64,000 bases of DNA from Streptococcus suis (GCF_002964575.1 NZ_POQQ01000046.1:23861-87860), one strand, 5' to 3'; shown: positions 1 through 9,420, counted from the stretch's first letter. Numbers and translations are program-made. The notes: generated by a model not told the origin, from the letters alone.

Positions 1-93
1 AAATACGGAGTCCGTATCGAAGATGACCTATTGATTACGGAAAACGGTTGTGAAGTCTTGACTTTGGCTCCAAAAGAATTGATTGTTATTTGA
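1..93 (+). CDS. C-terminal end of a Xaa-Pro peptidase (M24 family), partial
   Basis: The window opens inside a gene; the last 30 codons are visible and end in TGA at 91-93. The ending (…RIEDDLLITENGCEVLT, then LAPKELIVI) is the usual C-terminal strand of M24 metallopeptidases (aminopeptidase P or prolidase), which remove residues next to proline. In streptococci a gene of this family often lies just upstream of efp, which agrees with the neighbour here. The metal ligands lie outside the window, so PepP and PepQ cannot be told apart. Confidence 0.75.
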   Translation, partial: KYGVRIEDDLLITENGCEVLTLAPKELIVI

Positions 94-157
94 GAAATTT
101 GTCAGTTTGTGGTAAAATAAAACGAATAAATAAATTTTTGAAGAGGTATTCAATACA

Positions 158-715
158 ATGATTGAAGCAAGTAAACTTAGAGCAGGTATGACCTTCGAAG
201 CGGAAGGAAAATTGATTAAGGTTTTGGAAGCTAGCCACCACAAGCCAGGTAAGGGGAACACCATCATGCGTATGAAATTGCGTGATGTGCGTACAGGTTC
301 TACTTTCGATACAACGTACCGTCCAGATGAAAAATTTGAACAAGCCATCATCGAAACTGTTCCAGCACAATATCTTTACCAAATGGATGATACAGCTTTC
401 TTCATGAATACTGAAACATACGACCAGTATGAAATTCCAGTAGCGACTATCAAAGAAGAATTGCTCTACATCTTGGAAAACTCAGATGTGAAAATCCAGT
501 TCTACGGAACAGAAGTAATCGGTGTGACTGTACCAACAACTGTTGAATTGGTTGTTGCAGAAACCCAGCCATCTATCAAAGGTGCTACTGTGACTGGTTC
601 TGGTAAACCAGCTACTATGGAAACTGGTTTGGTAGTTAACGTACCAGACTTTATCGAAGCAGGTCAAAAACTTGTGATTAACACAGCTGAGGGAACTTAC
701 GTATCACGCGCTTAA
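158..715 (+). CDS. efp: Elongation factor P
   Basis: Translation factor that binds between the P and E sites and relieves ribosome stalling at polyproline. The 185-residue length is standard. It has the N-terminal KOW-like domain with HHKPGKGN, where Lys32 is the position modified in Firmicutes, followed by two OB folds ending in the conserved [17 protein letters not shown] ribosome binding site lies 12 bases before the ATG. A TGGTAAAATAA -10 element at about 111-120 suggests its own promoter. It probably reads on into the Asp23-family gene and nusB. Confidence 0.97.
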   Translation: MIEASKLRAGMTFEAEGKLIKVLEASHHKPGKGNTIMRMKLRDVRTGSTFDTTYRPDEKFEQAIIETVPAQYLYQMDDTAFFMNTETYDQYEIPVATIKEELLYILENSDVKIQFYGTEVIGVTVPTTVELVVAETQPSIKGATVTGSGKPATMETGLVVNVPDFIEAGQKLVINTAEGTYVSRA

Positions 716-741
716 TCGTTTCCTCCTAGAAAGGAGAGCTT

Positions 742-1134
742 ATGACAACAGAATACCAAGGTGAAATTGTTATTGCACCACGCGTTCTTGAAGTGATTAC
801 AGGTATTGCAGCAGCCAAAGTAGAAGGAGTACATTCTCTCCACAACAAACGTGTTGCAGATACTTGGTCAAAAACATCCTTAAATAAAGGCGTCTATCTT
901 CAAACGGATGAAGAAGGTAAGGTAACAGCAGACATCTATGTTTACCTAGAGTACGGTGTCAATGTTCCAGCTGTGTCTATGGATATTCAACGTGCAGTCA
1001 AAACCGCTATCTTTAACTATGCGGAAGTTGAAGTCAATGCTGTCAATATCCATGTCAATGGCATTGTTCCTGACAAAACACCTAAACCAGCCTTGAAAGA
1101 TTTATTCGGAGAGGATTTCCTCGATGAAGAATAA
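742..1134 (+). CDS. Asp23/Gls24 family envelope stress protein (YqhY type)
   Basis: A 130-residue Asp23/Gls24 family protein. The N-terminus (GEIVIAPRVLEVITGIAA…VEGV) and the central VYLEYGVNVPAVSMDIQ segment are typical. Members are cytoplasmic; some are tied to the membrane, and the YqhY type beside nusB has been linked to lipid metabolism in Bacillus. The ribosome binding site AAAGGAG lies 7 bases upstream. The end overlaps nusB by 11 bases, so the two are translationally coupled. The exact role in this organism is not shown by the sequence. Confidence 0.9.
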   Translation: MTTEYQGEIVIAPRVLEVITGIAAAKVEGVHSLHNKRVADTWSKTSLNKGVYLQTDEEGKVTADIYVYLEYGVNVPAVSMDIQRAVKTAIFNYAEVEVNAVNIHVNGIVPDKTPKPALKDLFGEDFLDEE

Positions 1135-1543
1135 TAGACATGCCCTGCGTAAGTGTGCTTTGCAGGCAATCGTATCCCTAGAATTTGGTCAAGAACCTGT
1201 TCAGGCAGCTCAATTCTCTTATCTTTACGATCAAGAAGAGGAACAAGACGGCATTGAAATTCCACTTTTCCTCCTCAATCTTGTCAATGGTGTTGCAGAT
1301 TACCGTGAGGAATTGGACAAGGACTTGTCTAGCCGATTAAAAGCTGGCTGGACCTTGGACCGCTTAACCTTGATTGATAAGAACATCATGCGTTTGGGTC
1401 TTTTTGAAATCTTGCATTTCGAAGAAACTCCAGACCGTGTAGCTGTCAATGAAGCTATCGAGCTAGCCAAAGAATTCTCAGACGAAGCTTCAGCCAAGTT
1501 CGTTAACGGTGTTTTGAGCCAATTTGTGAAAGAAGAAGCCTAA
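1124..1543 (+). CDS. nusB: Transcription antitermination factor NusB
   Basis: All-helical RNA-binding factor of 139 residues that binds boxA with NusE (S10) and supports rRNA antitermination. The N-terminal RHALRKCALQAIVSLEF and the C-terminal VNEAIELAKEFSDEASAKF, then VNGVL, match the family. The start overlaps the preceding gene, and the reading frame ends inside a hairpin followed by T-rich sequence. This is the standard efp–Asp23–nusB cluster of streptococci. Confidence 0.95.
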   Translation: MKNNRHALRKCALQAIVSLEFGQEPVQAAQFSYLYDQEEEQDGIEIPLFLLNLVNGVADYREELDKDLSSRLKAGWTLDRLTLIDKNIMRLGLFEILHFEETPDRVAVNEAIELAKEFSDEASAKFVNGVLSQFVKEEA

Positions 1544-1558
1544 TCAGGTTTCTTTTTG
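1531..1558 (+). terminator. Rho-independent terminator after nusB
   Basis: A short stem (AGAAGCCT with AGGTTTCT, one wobble) overlaps the nusB stop codon and is followed by TTTTTGTTTTTG. It would end the efp–nusB transcript. Confidence 0.6.
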
Positions 1559-1575
1559 TTTTTGGGCAATCGTCA

Positions 1576-1720
1576 TTTAGTTTTTCTTTTATTACTTCGT
1601 TAACTCGCCTTGCCTAACTCTAGTTATGCCTGCGGCTATTGAGGCGAAATTGCTTCGCCCAATCTCCAGCCTTCAAAGGTTCCCCGAACCTTTGAAGCGA
1701 GTACTAAAAGTAAACTAAAA
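1576..1720. repeat. MITE-like intergenic repeat with terminal inverted repeats
   Basis: About 145 bp without coding capacity. The ends are imperfect 20-bp inverted repeats (1576-1595 and 1701-1720: TTTAGTTTTTCTTTTATTAC against GTACTAAAAGTAAACTAAAA). Inside lie GGCGAAATTGCTTCGCC and a perfect 12-bp-arm palindrome at 1671-1697 (CTTCAAAGGTTC / GAACCTTTGAAG). A diverged relative of the inner palindrome occurs at 31796-31823. The structure is that of a small non-autonomous element or dispersed intergenic repeat. No flanking target duplication is certain. Confidence 0.6.
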
Positions 1721-1724
1721 GACT

Positions 1725-1762
1725 ATAAAAAACCGTACCCGATTTCTATCAAGTACAGTTTT
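1725..1762 (-). terminator. Terminator of the scrBR transcript
   Basis: On the minus strand AAAACTGTAC pairs with GTACGGTTTT and runs into TTTATAG, just after the scrR stop codon. It is a plausible intrinsic terminator for the leftward scrB–scrR operon. Confidence 0.6.
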
Positions 1763-1771
1763 GAATGACAA

Positions 1772-2737
1772 TTAAATGCTGGCCCCTGCTAACAGGGATA
1801 CCGGTAGGATGTAGTTATGCTTACTCAATTCCTTACCCTCGATTGTATCAATCAATAAATCAACCATAAGTTTAGCAATGTCATCTAAGGGTTGTTTGAT
1901 AGTCGTTAGTTGAGGATAGAAGTTTTCAATAAAATGGGTTCCATCATAGCCGATGAGCTTTATATCGCGAGGAATGGAGAGATTGAGTGAACGTGCTACA
2001 TTCCAGACCAACATAGCTGTCGCATCACCGGATACAAAAATCCCATCCGGCTGGTGTTTTTCGATGATGGTACGGATTTCCATTTCTTTGCGAACAGGAG
2101 TAAAGTCACTAGATACGTGATAAACGATGGCATCTGGTAGGATAGAAAGAAAGCCTAATTGACGAAGTCCAGTCGGTGAATTGGAATCGTCATTACCAGA
2201 AATCATAATCGGACGTTGGCAGCCTGATTTTTTAAGAGTACGGGCTGCCAGAACACCTCCGGCATGGTTATCAGAAGATACAACTGGGATGGAAGGGGAC
2301 AGGTTGCGGTCAAAGGCAATGATCGGTGCGGATACACGGTCGTAGTCCTTGATCCCCAAGTTATGACTGCCTGAAATGATCCCATCCACCTGGTTGGCAG
2401 CCAACATCTCCAAGTATTCTCTTTCCTTTTCGGATTCATGCTGGCTATTGCAAATAATCGTCTTGTAACCACGGTTGAAGAGTTGGCTTTCCAAATGGCT
2501 AATTAACTCGGCATAGAATATATTGTTGATATTAGGGAAAATCAAACCAACTAGCTTGGCAGACTTACCTTGCAAACTACGCGCTAAGTTATTAGGTTTG
2601 TAGCCTAGTTCTCGCATGGCTTCTTCAACTTTGCGGACCGTTTTTTCCGATAAGTAGCCCTTTTTATTGATAACACGAGAAACCGTTGTCGGGCTAACTC
2701 CAGCAAGCTGGGCGACATCAGTTAGTTTTGCGACCAT
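1772..2737 (-). CDS. scrR: LacI-family sucrose operon repressor ScrR
   Basis: A 321-residue LacI/GalR regulator. The N-terminal helix-turn-helix is clear (LTDVAQLAGVSPTTVSRVIN), with the hinge helix NNLARSLQGKSAKLVG and a periplasmic-binding-protein-like sugar domain after it. It overlaps the 3' end of scrB by 20 bases, so the two are co-transcribed. In streptococci ScrR represses scrA and scrB and responds to sucrose or its phosphorylated product. Likely targets here are the AAACGTTT palindromes between scrB and scrA. Confidence 0.93.
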   Translation of the reverse strand: MVAKLTDVAQLAGVSPTTVSRVINKKGYLSEKTVRKVEEAMRELGYKPNNLARSLQGKSAKLVGLIFPNINNIFYAELISHLESQLFNRGYKTIICNSQHESEKEREYLEMLAANQVDGIISGSHNLGIKDYDRVSAPIIAFDRNLSPSIPVVSSDNHAGGVLAARTLKKSGCQRPIMISGNDDSNSPTGLRQLGFLSILPDAIVYHVSSDFTPVRKEMEIRTIIEKHQPDGIFVSGDATAMLVWNVARSLNLSIPRDIKLIGYDGTHFIENFYPQLTTIKQPLDDIAKLMVDLLIDTIEGKELSKHNYILPVSLLAGASI

Positions 2738-4172
2738 AATCTAAATGGTAGTAGGTTCCAGTCGGATTGCCAGCAGTGATGGCGATACCATTTTGATCTG
2801 CATGAGGGAAGACACGACCAGAAAATACCTTTTCTCCTTTATTGATGAAAATTTCAAAGACTGATTTGTCAATGAAGATATTGGCAGTTAATGCACCTGC
2901 CTCAATAGCACATGAGCGGCTTGTACCGAAATCTAAAGCAAATGGCTGGCCACAATGTTCACGGTCCACTGTAATCTGTCCCTTCTCTGTATCGACAGTC
3001 AAGACAAGACCCTGATTGTCTTTATTTGCGAATAGAACGATTTCATGCTTAGTATCTGCTGAAAAATCAAGTTCCAATTCATAAACATTGTTGGTTTCGC
3101 TTTGGTTTGAAAATGGCTGAGCTTCTTGGCGAAGGCTGGTAATGGCTTCCACAGGGTACTGATAAAGTTTACCGTCCTTGATAGATAATTCTTTAACCAA
3201 TGACAAACAGCCTTGGTAATCATAAGCATCTGTTGGGTATTCCACATCGGGAAGAGCCAACCAGCTGACTGACAAGGTGCGACCATCTGGAGCGTTGAAG
3301 GCTTGCGTTGCGTAGCACTCAAATCCGTAGTCTAAGTTGATCAATTCACTTGGTTCAACAATAGTTGCTGTTTCAGGATCAAAGCTCTGACCAATCTTGT
3401 ACATATTTGGATAGATGTTGCCGTAGTCCAAGACTTCTTTGTCCAACCCTTGTGGGCAGTAGAGAAGGATTGGTTGCTCACCGACGAATGCAATATTTGG
3501 ACATTCCATCATATAGGCAGTTAAGTCGTTTGCAAAATCCAAATCGCCGACCAAGGTCCAGTTGAGGTAGTCATTGTTTTCAGCCTTATAAAGTTTGACA
3601 ATCCCTTTCTTGTCCAAGTTTTGTCCACCGACAATGGCATAATATTGGCCTTTGTAGTTGAAGATTTGCGGATCGCGGAAGTGATCAGTTGTGTCTTCGG
3701 GTTGGTCAATCAAGATTTTGTCAATCTTTTCAATTTTGCCATCTTTGTCCATCAAGGCACCAATTTGGTAAGGGTGGCGGATCCAGTTTTCATCGCGGAC
3801 ATTTCCTGTATAGAAGAGGAAGAGTTTGTCACCAAATTCCATAGCAGAACCAGAGTAGGCCCCGTGGCTATCAAGTGGTGTATCGGGATACATAACCGTA
3901 CCAGTTTCTTCAAAGTGCACCAAGTCCGTTGATTCAGTATGTACCCATGATTTTAAGCCGTGTGCAGCACCAAATGGGAAATACTGGTAGAAGAGAGTCC
4001 ATTTTCCGTTGAAATATGAAAAGCCATTTGGATCGTTTAACAGACCGTGTGGAGTTTCAATATGAAAGTTGGTTCTCCAAGGGGAACTTTCAGTGTTTTT
4101 CTTGATTTTTTCAATGTATTCAGGTGTCCAGTCAGCGTAAGCTCTGTAACGTTCTTCAGTAGTAAAAGCCAT
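2718..4172 (-). CDS. scrB: Sucrose-6-phosphate hydrolase (GH32)
   Basis: Cytoplasmic invertase that splits sucrose-6-phosphate into glucose-6-phosphate and fructose. The GH32 motifs are all present: LLNDPNGF with the nucleophile Asp, FRDPQIF, and the acid/base motif MECPNIAF. A C-terminal beta-sandwich ends with DKSVFEIFINKGEKVFSGR. I take the start at 4172 (MAFTTEERY, 484 residues) because GGAG lies 7 bases before it; the frame stays open upstream to 4235 without a ribosome binding site. It is divergent from scrA, and its fructose product feeds ScrK. Confidence 0.95.
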   Translation of the reverse strand: MAFTTEERYRAYADWTPEYIEKIKKNTESSPWRTNFHIETPHGLLNDPNGFSYFNGKWTLFYQYFPFGAAHGLKSWVHTESTDLVHFEETGTVMYPDTPLDSHGAYSGSAMEFGDKLFLFYTGNVRDENWIRHPYQIGALMDKDGKIEKIDKILIDQPEDTTDHFRDPQIFNYKGQYYAIVGGQNLDKKGIVKLYKAENNDYLNWTLVGDLDFANDLTAYMMECPNIAFVGEQPILLYCPQGLDKEVLDYGNIYPNMYKIGQSFDPETATIVEPSELINLDYGFECYATQAFNAPDGRTLSVSWLALPDVEYPTDAYDYQGCLSLVKELSIKDGKLYQYPVEAITSLRQEAQPFSNQSETNNVYELELDFSADTKHEIVLFANKDNQGLVLTVDTEKGQITVDREHCGQPFALDFGTSRSCAIEAGALTANIFIDKSVFEIFINKGEKVFSGRVFPHADQNGIAITAGNPTGTYYHLDYGRKTN

Positions 4173-4203
4173 ACTATCTCCAATTTTATCTAATATTTCA
4201 ATT

Positions 4204-4340
4204 ATTATAGTAAACGTTTTCTTATTAAAAATCAAGCTTTTACTATAATTTTAAGAATTTTTTTAAAAAATTCTGCAAAACGTTTGACATATTTTGTAAA
4301 AGTGATATAATTAAACCATCGAAAGCGTGAAAACACTTTC
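4204..4340. promoter_or_regulatory. Divergent scrB/scrA control region with ScrR-type operators
   Basis: The rightward scrA promoter is TTGACA (4284-4289), a 16-bp spacer and TATAAT (4306-4311) with an extended TG. A leftward TATAAT for scrB lies at 4209-4204. Two identical 8-bp palindromes AAACGTTT occur at 4212-4219 and 4278-4285, the second overlapping the scrA -35. A third imperfect dyad, GAAAGCGTGAAAACACTTTC, sits at 4321-4340 after the scrA start site and could bind ScrR or CcpA. Operator assignment is inferred from position and symmetry. Confidence 0.7.
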
Positions 4341-4376
4341 AAAAACAAATAATATTTATAAGGAGATTTTTGCAAG

Positions 4377-6266
4377 ATGAACAATACAGAAATTGCAAAA
4401 AAAGTCATTGACGCCCTTGGCGGACGTGAGAACGTACGTAGTGTTGCCCACTGTGCGACTCGCCTTCGTGTCATGGTTGTTGATGAAGGAAAAATCGACA
4501 AGGATAGAGTCGAAGACATCGAAAAAGTACAAGGTGCTTTCTTCAACTCTGGTCAATACCAAATCATCTTTGGTACTGGTACAGTAAACAAAATCTACGA
4601 TGAAGTCGTTGCCCTTGGTTTGCCAACAGCGACTACTGGTGAGCAAAAAGCGGAAGCTGCGAAACAAGGTAATGCATTCCAACGTGCAATCCGTACATTC
4701 GGTGACGTATTCGTTCCAATCATTCCTGCTATCGTAGCGACTGGTCTTTTCATGGGTCTTCGTGGTCTTCTTGGAGCTCTTGGTTATACTCTTCCAGAAG
4801 ATTTGAACGTTTACTCACAAATCTTGACAGATACAGCATTCATCGTATTGCCAGCCTTGGTAGTATGGTCAACCTTCCGTGTATTCGGTGGAAACCAAAC
4901 AATCGGTATCGTTCTTGGTATGATGCTCATTGCGGGTCAATTGCCAAACGCTTGGGTTGTAGCATCAGGTGGCGATGTGAAACCAACTATCTTCTTCGGT
5001 TTCATCCCAGTTGTAGGTTTGCAAGGTTCAGTATTGCCAGCCTTCATCGTCGGTTTGATTGGTGCTAAATTTGAAAAAGCTGTCCGCAAGGTTGTTCCAG
5101 AAGTTCTTGACCTCTTGGTAACACCATTCGTAACTCTCTTTGTTATGTCTATCCTTGGCTTATTTGTCATTGGTCCAGTCTTCCACGTGGTTGAAAACTA
5201 CATCTTGGCTGGTACACAAGCTATCTTGAACTTGCCAATGGGTCTTGGTGGTCTCCTTATCGGTGGTGTTCACCAAGTTATCGTGGTATCAGGTGTTCAC
5301 CATATCTTCAACTTCTTGGAAGCTCAATTGGTAGCAAACACTGGTGCTAACCCATTCAACGCTATCATCACTGCAGCTATGACAGCACAAGGTGCTGCTA
5401 CAGTAGCGGTTGGTGTGAAAACTAAAAATCCTAAATTGAAAGCTCTTGCTTTCCCAGCAGCTCTTTCTGCCTTCCTCGGTATTACTGAGCCAGCTATCTT
5501 CGGTGTTAACTTGCGTTTCCGTAAGCCATTCCTTCTTTCATTGATTGCTGGTGCGATTGGTGGTGCAGTTGCGTCAATCCTTGGCCTTGCGGGCACAGGT
5601 ATGGGTGTTACCATCATCCCAGGTTTGACACTTTATGCAGGTAATGGTCAGATTCTTCCATACATCTTCATGGTAGCTGTATCATTTGCCCTTGGTTTTG
5701 CTTTGACTTACTTCTTCGGTTATGAAGATGAGGAAAAAGACGTAAAAAAGCCTAGCGCTTCAGCACAAGAAACAGCAAAAATGCTTGAAGAAGCAGAGAC
5801 AGGACTTGTAGCTGAAGAAACTCTTGTATCTCCACTTTCAGGTGATGTTGTTGCTCTTGAAAATGTAAATGACCCAGTCTTCTCATCAGGAGCTATGGGT
5901 AAAGGTTTGGCAGTTAAGCCAATTGAAGGTGTTGTTTACGCTCCAGCAGATGCAGAAGTAACCATTGCTTTTGAAACAGGCCATGCTTACGGCTTGAAAA
6001 CAGCTTCAGGTGCTGAAATCTTGATCCATATCGGTATTGATACAGTATCAATGAACGGTAATGGATTTGAGAAATTGGTAGCAGCTGGCGACAAGGTAAA
6101 AGCTGGTACGCCACTTGCTAAATTCGATGCAGCTAAGATTGCTGAAGCAGGTCTTGATGATACAACCATGATCATCGTGACAAACACTGCAGACTTCACA
6201 GAAGTAACTCCACTTGCTGAGGGAACGATCACTCATGGTGTAGACTTCTTGAAAGTTGCTAAATAA
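4377..6266 (+). CDS. scrA: Sucrose-specific PTS transporter EIIBCA
   Basis: A 629-residue fused PTS permease that imports and phosphorylates sucrose. Domain order is B (residues 1-85, phospho-Cys26 in AHCATRLR), C (about 105-455, roughly ten membrane segments, with GITEPAIFGVNL) and A (about 480-629, with ILIHIGIDTVSMNG holding the phospho-His). AAGGAGA lies 10 bases before the ATG. It is divergent from scrBR, followed by a terminator hairpin and then scrK. The product, sucrose-6-phosphate, is the ScrB substrate. Confidence 0.96.
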   Translation: MNNTEIAKKVIDALGGRENVRSVAHCATRLRVMVVDEGKIDKDRVEDIEKVQGAFFNSGQYQIIFGTGTVNKIYDEVVALGLPTATTGEQKAEAAKQGNAFQRAIRTFGDVFVPIIPAIVATGLFMGLRGLLGALGYTLPEDLNVYSQILTDTAFIVLPALVVWSTFRVFGGNQTIGIVLGMMLIAGQLPNAWVVASGGDVKPTIFFGFIPVVGLQGSVLPAFIVGLIGAKFEKAVRKVVPEVLDLLVTPFVTLFVMSILGLFVIGPVFHVVENYILAGTQAILNLPMGLGGLLIGGVHQVIVVSGVHHIFNFLEAQLVANTGANPFNAIITAAMTAQGAATVAVGVKTKNPKLKALAFPAALSAFLGITEPAIFGVNLRFRKPFLLSLIAGAIGGAVASILGLAGTGMGVTIIPGLTLYAGNGQILPYIFMVAVSFALGFALTYFFGYEDEEKDVKKPSASAQETAKMLEEAETGLVAEETLVSPLSGDVVALENVNDPVFSSGAMGKGLAVKPIEGVVYAPADAEVTIAFETGHAYGLKTASGAEILIHIGIDTVSMNGNGFEKLVAAGDKVKAGTPLAKFDAAKIAEAGLDDTTMIIVTNTADFTEVTPLAEGTITHGVDFLKVAK

Positions 6267-6282
6267 TTTAGAAATTTAAAGG

Positions 6283-6308
6283 AAAAAGGCGGTAAGCCTT
6301 TTTCTTCT
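6283..6308 (+). terminator. Terminator between scrA and scrK
   Basis: AAAAAGGC (6283-6290) pairs with GCCTTTTT (6296-6303) around a five-base loop, followed by CTTCTGTTTC. It probably separates scrA from scrK, which has its own TGGTATAATAG -10 box at about 6320-6330. Confidence 0.75.
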
Positions 6309-6357
6309 GTTTCTTTCTGTGGTATAATAGAACAAATAAAAAATAGGAGACATTCAG

Positions 6358-7239
6358 ATGACAAAACTTTACGGAAGCTTGGAAGCTGGCGGTACGAAAT
6401 TTGTTTGTGCGGTTGGTGATGAGAACTTTCAAGTAATTGAAAAAACACAATTTCCAACGACAACACCTTATGAGACCATTGAACGTACAGTAGAATTCTT
6501 CAAACGTTATGAAGACCGTTTGGCTGGTATTGCCATTGGTTCATTCGGTCCAATTGATATTGACCAAAACTCACAGACTTATGGTTTTATTACATCAACT
6601 CCAAAACCACACTGGTCAAACATTGATTTGCTTGGTTTGATCGCCAAGGAATTTAATATCCCATTCTACTTTACAACTGATGTGAACTCATCAGCTTATG
6701 GAGAAACCTTGGTTCGTAAGGGTGTTAAGAGTCTGGTTTACTATACTATCGGTACTGGTATCGGTGCTGGCGCTATCCAAAATGGTGAATTTATCGGCGG
6801 TTTGGGGCATACAGAAGCAGGTCATACTTATGTAGCTTTGCATCCTTATGATGTCAAGCATGAGTTTAATGGAACTTGCCCATTCCATAATGGTTGTTTA
6901 GAAGGATTGGCAGCGGGTCCTTCTCTTGAAGGTCGTACAGGTATTCGTGGTGAGTTGATTGAACTCAACTCAGATGTCTGGGATGTTCAAGCCTATTACA
7001 TTGCCCAAGCAGCTGTTCAGGCAACTCTGCTCTACCGTCCTCAAGTCATTGTATTTGGTGGTGGCGTTATGGCACAAGAACACATGCTCAACCGTGTGCG
7101 TGAAAAATTCGTTGGTTTGATGAACGATTACCTTCCAACACCTGATGTTAAAGAATACATTGTGACGCCTGCTGTTGCAGAAAATGGCTCAGCGACTCTT
7201 GGTAACTTTGCCTTGGCAAAACAAGTATCTGAAAAATAA
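6358..7239 (+). CDS. scrK: Fructokinase, ROK family
   Basis: Phosphorylates the fructose released by ScrB to fructose-6-phosphate. It has 293 residues. The N-terminal phosphate loop is GSLEAGGTKFVCAVG; the ROK signature TIGTGIGAGAIQNGEFIGG is followed by the zinc-binding GHTEAGH, CPFHNGCLE segment. AGGAGA lies 8 bases upstream of the ATG. Its own promoter and a downstream terminator make it a single-gene unit within the sucrose regulon. Confidence 0.94.
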   Translation: MTKLYGSLEAGGTKFVCAVGDENFQVIEKTQFPTTTPYETIERTVEFFKRYEDRLAGIAIGSFGPIDIDQNSQTYGFITSTPKPHWSNIDLLGLIAKEFNIPFYFTTDVNSSAYGETLVRKGVKSLVYYTIGTGIGAGAIQNGEFIGGLGHTEAGHTYVALHPYDVKHEFNGTCPFHNGCLEGLAAGPSLEGRTGIRGELIELNSDVWDVQAYYIAQAAVQATLLYRPQVIVFGGGVMAQEHMLNRVREKFVGLMNDYLPTPDVKEYIVTPAVAENGSATLGNFALAKQVSEK

Positions 7240-7243
7240 AGGA

Positions 7244-7268
7244 AAATCCGAGTTATTCGGATTTTTTT
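7244..7268 (+). terminator. Terminator after scrK
   Basis: AAATCCGA and TCGGATTT form an 8-bp stem with a short loop and a T7 tail. The stretch from here to 7425 holds a tandem GTAAAGACGAAGA duplication (about 7315-7340) and a TATAAT box at about 7397 for the next gene. Confidence 0.85.
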
Positions 7269-7424
7269 GTGGCTAAAAAGCTGGTGCGAAAGGATGTAAG
7301 GGAAAGACTCTTGTAAAGACGAAGAGGTAAAGACGAAGAAGGGAATAGGATTCCTATCATCCAACATAGAATTAGGCAAATACTGCTCAAGTATGGTATA
7401 ATAGGTTTTTGAAAGGACTAACTT

Positions 7425-8087
7425 ATGATTAGAAAAGAGAAAAGATTTCCGCTAGTAGCTGATAATGAAGTGCTAGTAGGAGTAAATCCAATTATGAGTT
7501 TATATGATGAAAGCGACTTGATTAGTAATATCAAGGGGCCTTATCAAGAAAAAGAATTTGCTGGTGTATCATCTAGTCAGCCAGCGATAAGAGAGACTGG
7601 TCGCCTTGTGACAGACGATGACCTCTTGCCTCCACTCTTTGAGGCCAAATCCAGTCATTATTCGCGGAGAGAGCGTCTGCAACAATATACCCAAGCCAAA
7701 CCAACTCAGGTTAAGACTCAGGGTCAAGTGGCCCGTGAGCAAGCCCGTGAGGATTTGAAGAAGAAACGGTCTGCAACCTACCTGAGAGATGAAAAACCAA
7801 CGCCGGCCAAGGTCTTTGTCAAGCCACCTGTTAGCCCAACACCAGAGGTGAAGGCAGGAACCTTGTCCCACTTGGCAGATAAGCTTCGTCAGACAGACTA
7901 TATCTTGGCAGATATTCCTGCGGTCTATTCCTTGAAAAAAGAGGATCGTGAGCAGGAGCAACCGGTGAGAAAAAATTCCTATGACTTTTTGAAGAAAAGC
8001 CAGGTTTATAACTATCCTGAGCGCCAGCAACAAAGAGATCGTCGCATTGCACAGGAATTAAATTTAACAACTATAGAAGAGGACTAA
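7425..8087 (+). CDS. Conserved hydrophilic protein upstream of murC, function unknown
   Basis: A 220-residue protein with no membrane segment or signal peptide. It is rich in Lys, Arg, Glu, Gln and Pro and looks largely disordered; a [18 protein letters not shown] stretch lies near the C-terminus. I do not recognise a catalytic motif. The ATG follows GAAAGGACT, and murC starts one base after its stop, so the two are almost certainly co-transcribed. A cell-wall or division link is inference from that position only. Confidence 0.8.
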   Translation: MIRKEKRFPLVADNEVLVGVNPIMSLYDESDLISNIKGPYQEKEFAGVSSSQPAIRETGRLVTDDDLLPPLFEAKSSHYSRRERLQQYTQAKPTQVKTQGQVAREQAREDLKKKRSATYLRDEKPTPAKVFVKPPVSPTPEVKAGTLSHLADKLRQTDYILADIPAVYSLKKEDREQEQPVRKNSYDFLKKSQVYNYPERQQQRDRRIAQELNLTTIEED

Positions 8088-8088
8088 C

Positions 8089-9420
8089 ATGACAAAAACC
8101 TATCATTTTATCGGAATTAAAGGTTCAGGCATGAGTGCCTTGGCACTGATGTTGCACCAAATGGGCTACAAGGTTCAGGGAAGTGATGTAGAGAAATACT
8201 ACTTCACTCAACGTGGCTTGGAACAAGCAGGTATCGACATTTTACCTTTCGATGAGAAAAATATCACGGCTGATGTTGAACTAATCGCTGGAAATGCCTT
8301 CCGTCCAGATAACAATGTGGAGATTGCATTTGCCGATGCACAGGGCTTTAGCTACAAACGCTACCATGAATTCTTGGGTGAATTTATGAAGGGCTTTACC
8401 AGCCTTGGTGTAGCAGGTGCCCACGGTAAGACATCAACGACAGGACTTTTGGCCCATGTGATGCGCAATATCACAGACACCTCTTTCCTGATTGGAGATG
8501 GAACAGGTCGTGGCTCAGCCAATGCCCAGTATTTTGTCTTTGAGTCAGATGAGTATGAGCGCCATTTTGCCCCTTACTATCCTGAGTACAGCATCATTAC
8601 TAACATTGACTTTGATCATCCAGATTACTTCACCAGCCTAGAGGATGTCTTTAACGCCTTTAACGATTATGCCAAACAAGTCAAAAAAGGTCTGTTTGTC
8701 TATGGTGAAGACGAGCAGCTGCGTCGGATTACGGCTAATGCCCCAATCTACTACTACGGAACAGGTCCAGACAATGACTTTGTAGCCTATGATTTGAAAC
8801 CATCGACGACTGGTTCACAGTTCAAGGTCCGTCACAAAGAACAAGAATTGGGAGAGTTCCAAATTCCAACCTTTGGCAAGCACAATGTCATGAATGCAAC
8901 AGCCGTTATTGCTAACCTTCACATGGCTGGTTTTGATTTGAGCTTGGTTGCAGAGCACTTGAAGACCTTTGCAGGTGTCAAACGCCGCTTTACAGAGAAG
9001 GTTGTCAACGATACAGTCATCATTGATGACTTTGCCCACCATCCAACAGAAATCATTGCGACCATTGACGCGGCTCGTCAGAAGTATCCAAGCAAGGAGT
9101 TGGTAGCTATTTTCCAACCTCACACCTTTACGCGAACCATTGCCCTTTTGGATGAATTTGCGGAAGCCCTAAATGGAGCAGACGCTGTTTACTTGGCACA
9201 GATTTACGGTTCGGCGCGTGAAACAGATAATGGTCAGGTTAAGGTAGAAGATCTGGCAGCTAAAATCAATAAAAAAGGTGGTCTGGTTACTGTCGAAAAT
9301 ACCTCGCCGCTTTTGGATCATGACAATGCTGTCTATGTATTTATGGGGGCTGGAGATATTCAGTCTTATGAGTATTCATTTGAAAGATTGCTTTCCAGCT
9401 TGACAAATAATGTTCAATAA
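8089..9420 (+). CDS. murC: UDP-N-acetylmuramate–L-alanine ligase
   Basis: First amino-acid ligase of peptidoglycan precursor synthesis: it joins L-alanine to UDP-MurNAc using ATP. The 443-residue length is standard. It has the N-terminal Rossmann loop [14 protein letters not shown], the Mur ligase P-loop [13 protein letters not shown], the ESDEYERHF motif, and the C-terminal [10 protein letters not shown] motif. AGAGGAC lies 6 bases before the ATG. It is followed by a GNAT gene and mltG, a standard streptococcal arrangement. Confidence 0.97.
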   Translation: MTKTYHFIGIKGSGMSALALMLHQMGYKVQGSDVEKYYFTQRGLEQAGIDILPFDEKNITADVELIAGNAFRPDNNVEIAFADAQGFSYKRYHEFLGEFMKGFTSLGVAGAHGKTSTTGLLAHVMRNITDTSFLIGDGTGRGSANAQYFVFESDEYERHFAPYYPEYSIITNIDFDHPDYFTSLEDVFNAFNDYAKQVKKGLFVYGEDEQLRRITANAPIYYYGTGPDNDFVAYDLKPSTTGSQFKVRHKEQELGEFQIPTFGKHNVMNATAVIANLHMAGFDLSLVAEHLKTFAGVKRRFTEKVVNDTVIIDDFAHHPTEIIATIDAARQKYPSKELVAIFQPHTFTRTIALLDEFAEALNGADAVYLAQIYGSARETDNGQVKVEDLAAKINKKGGLVTVENTSPLLDHDNAVYVFMGAGDIQSYEYSFERLLSSLTNNVQ

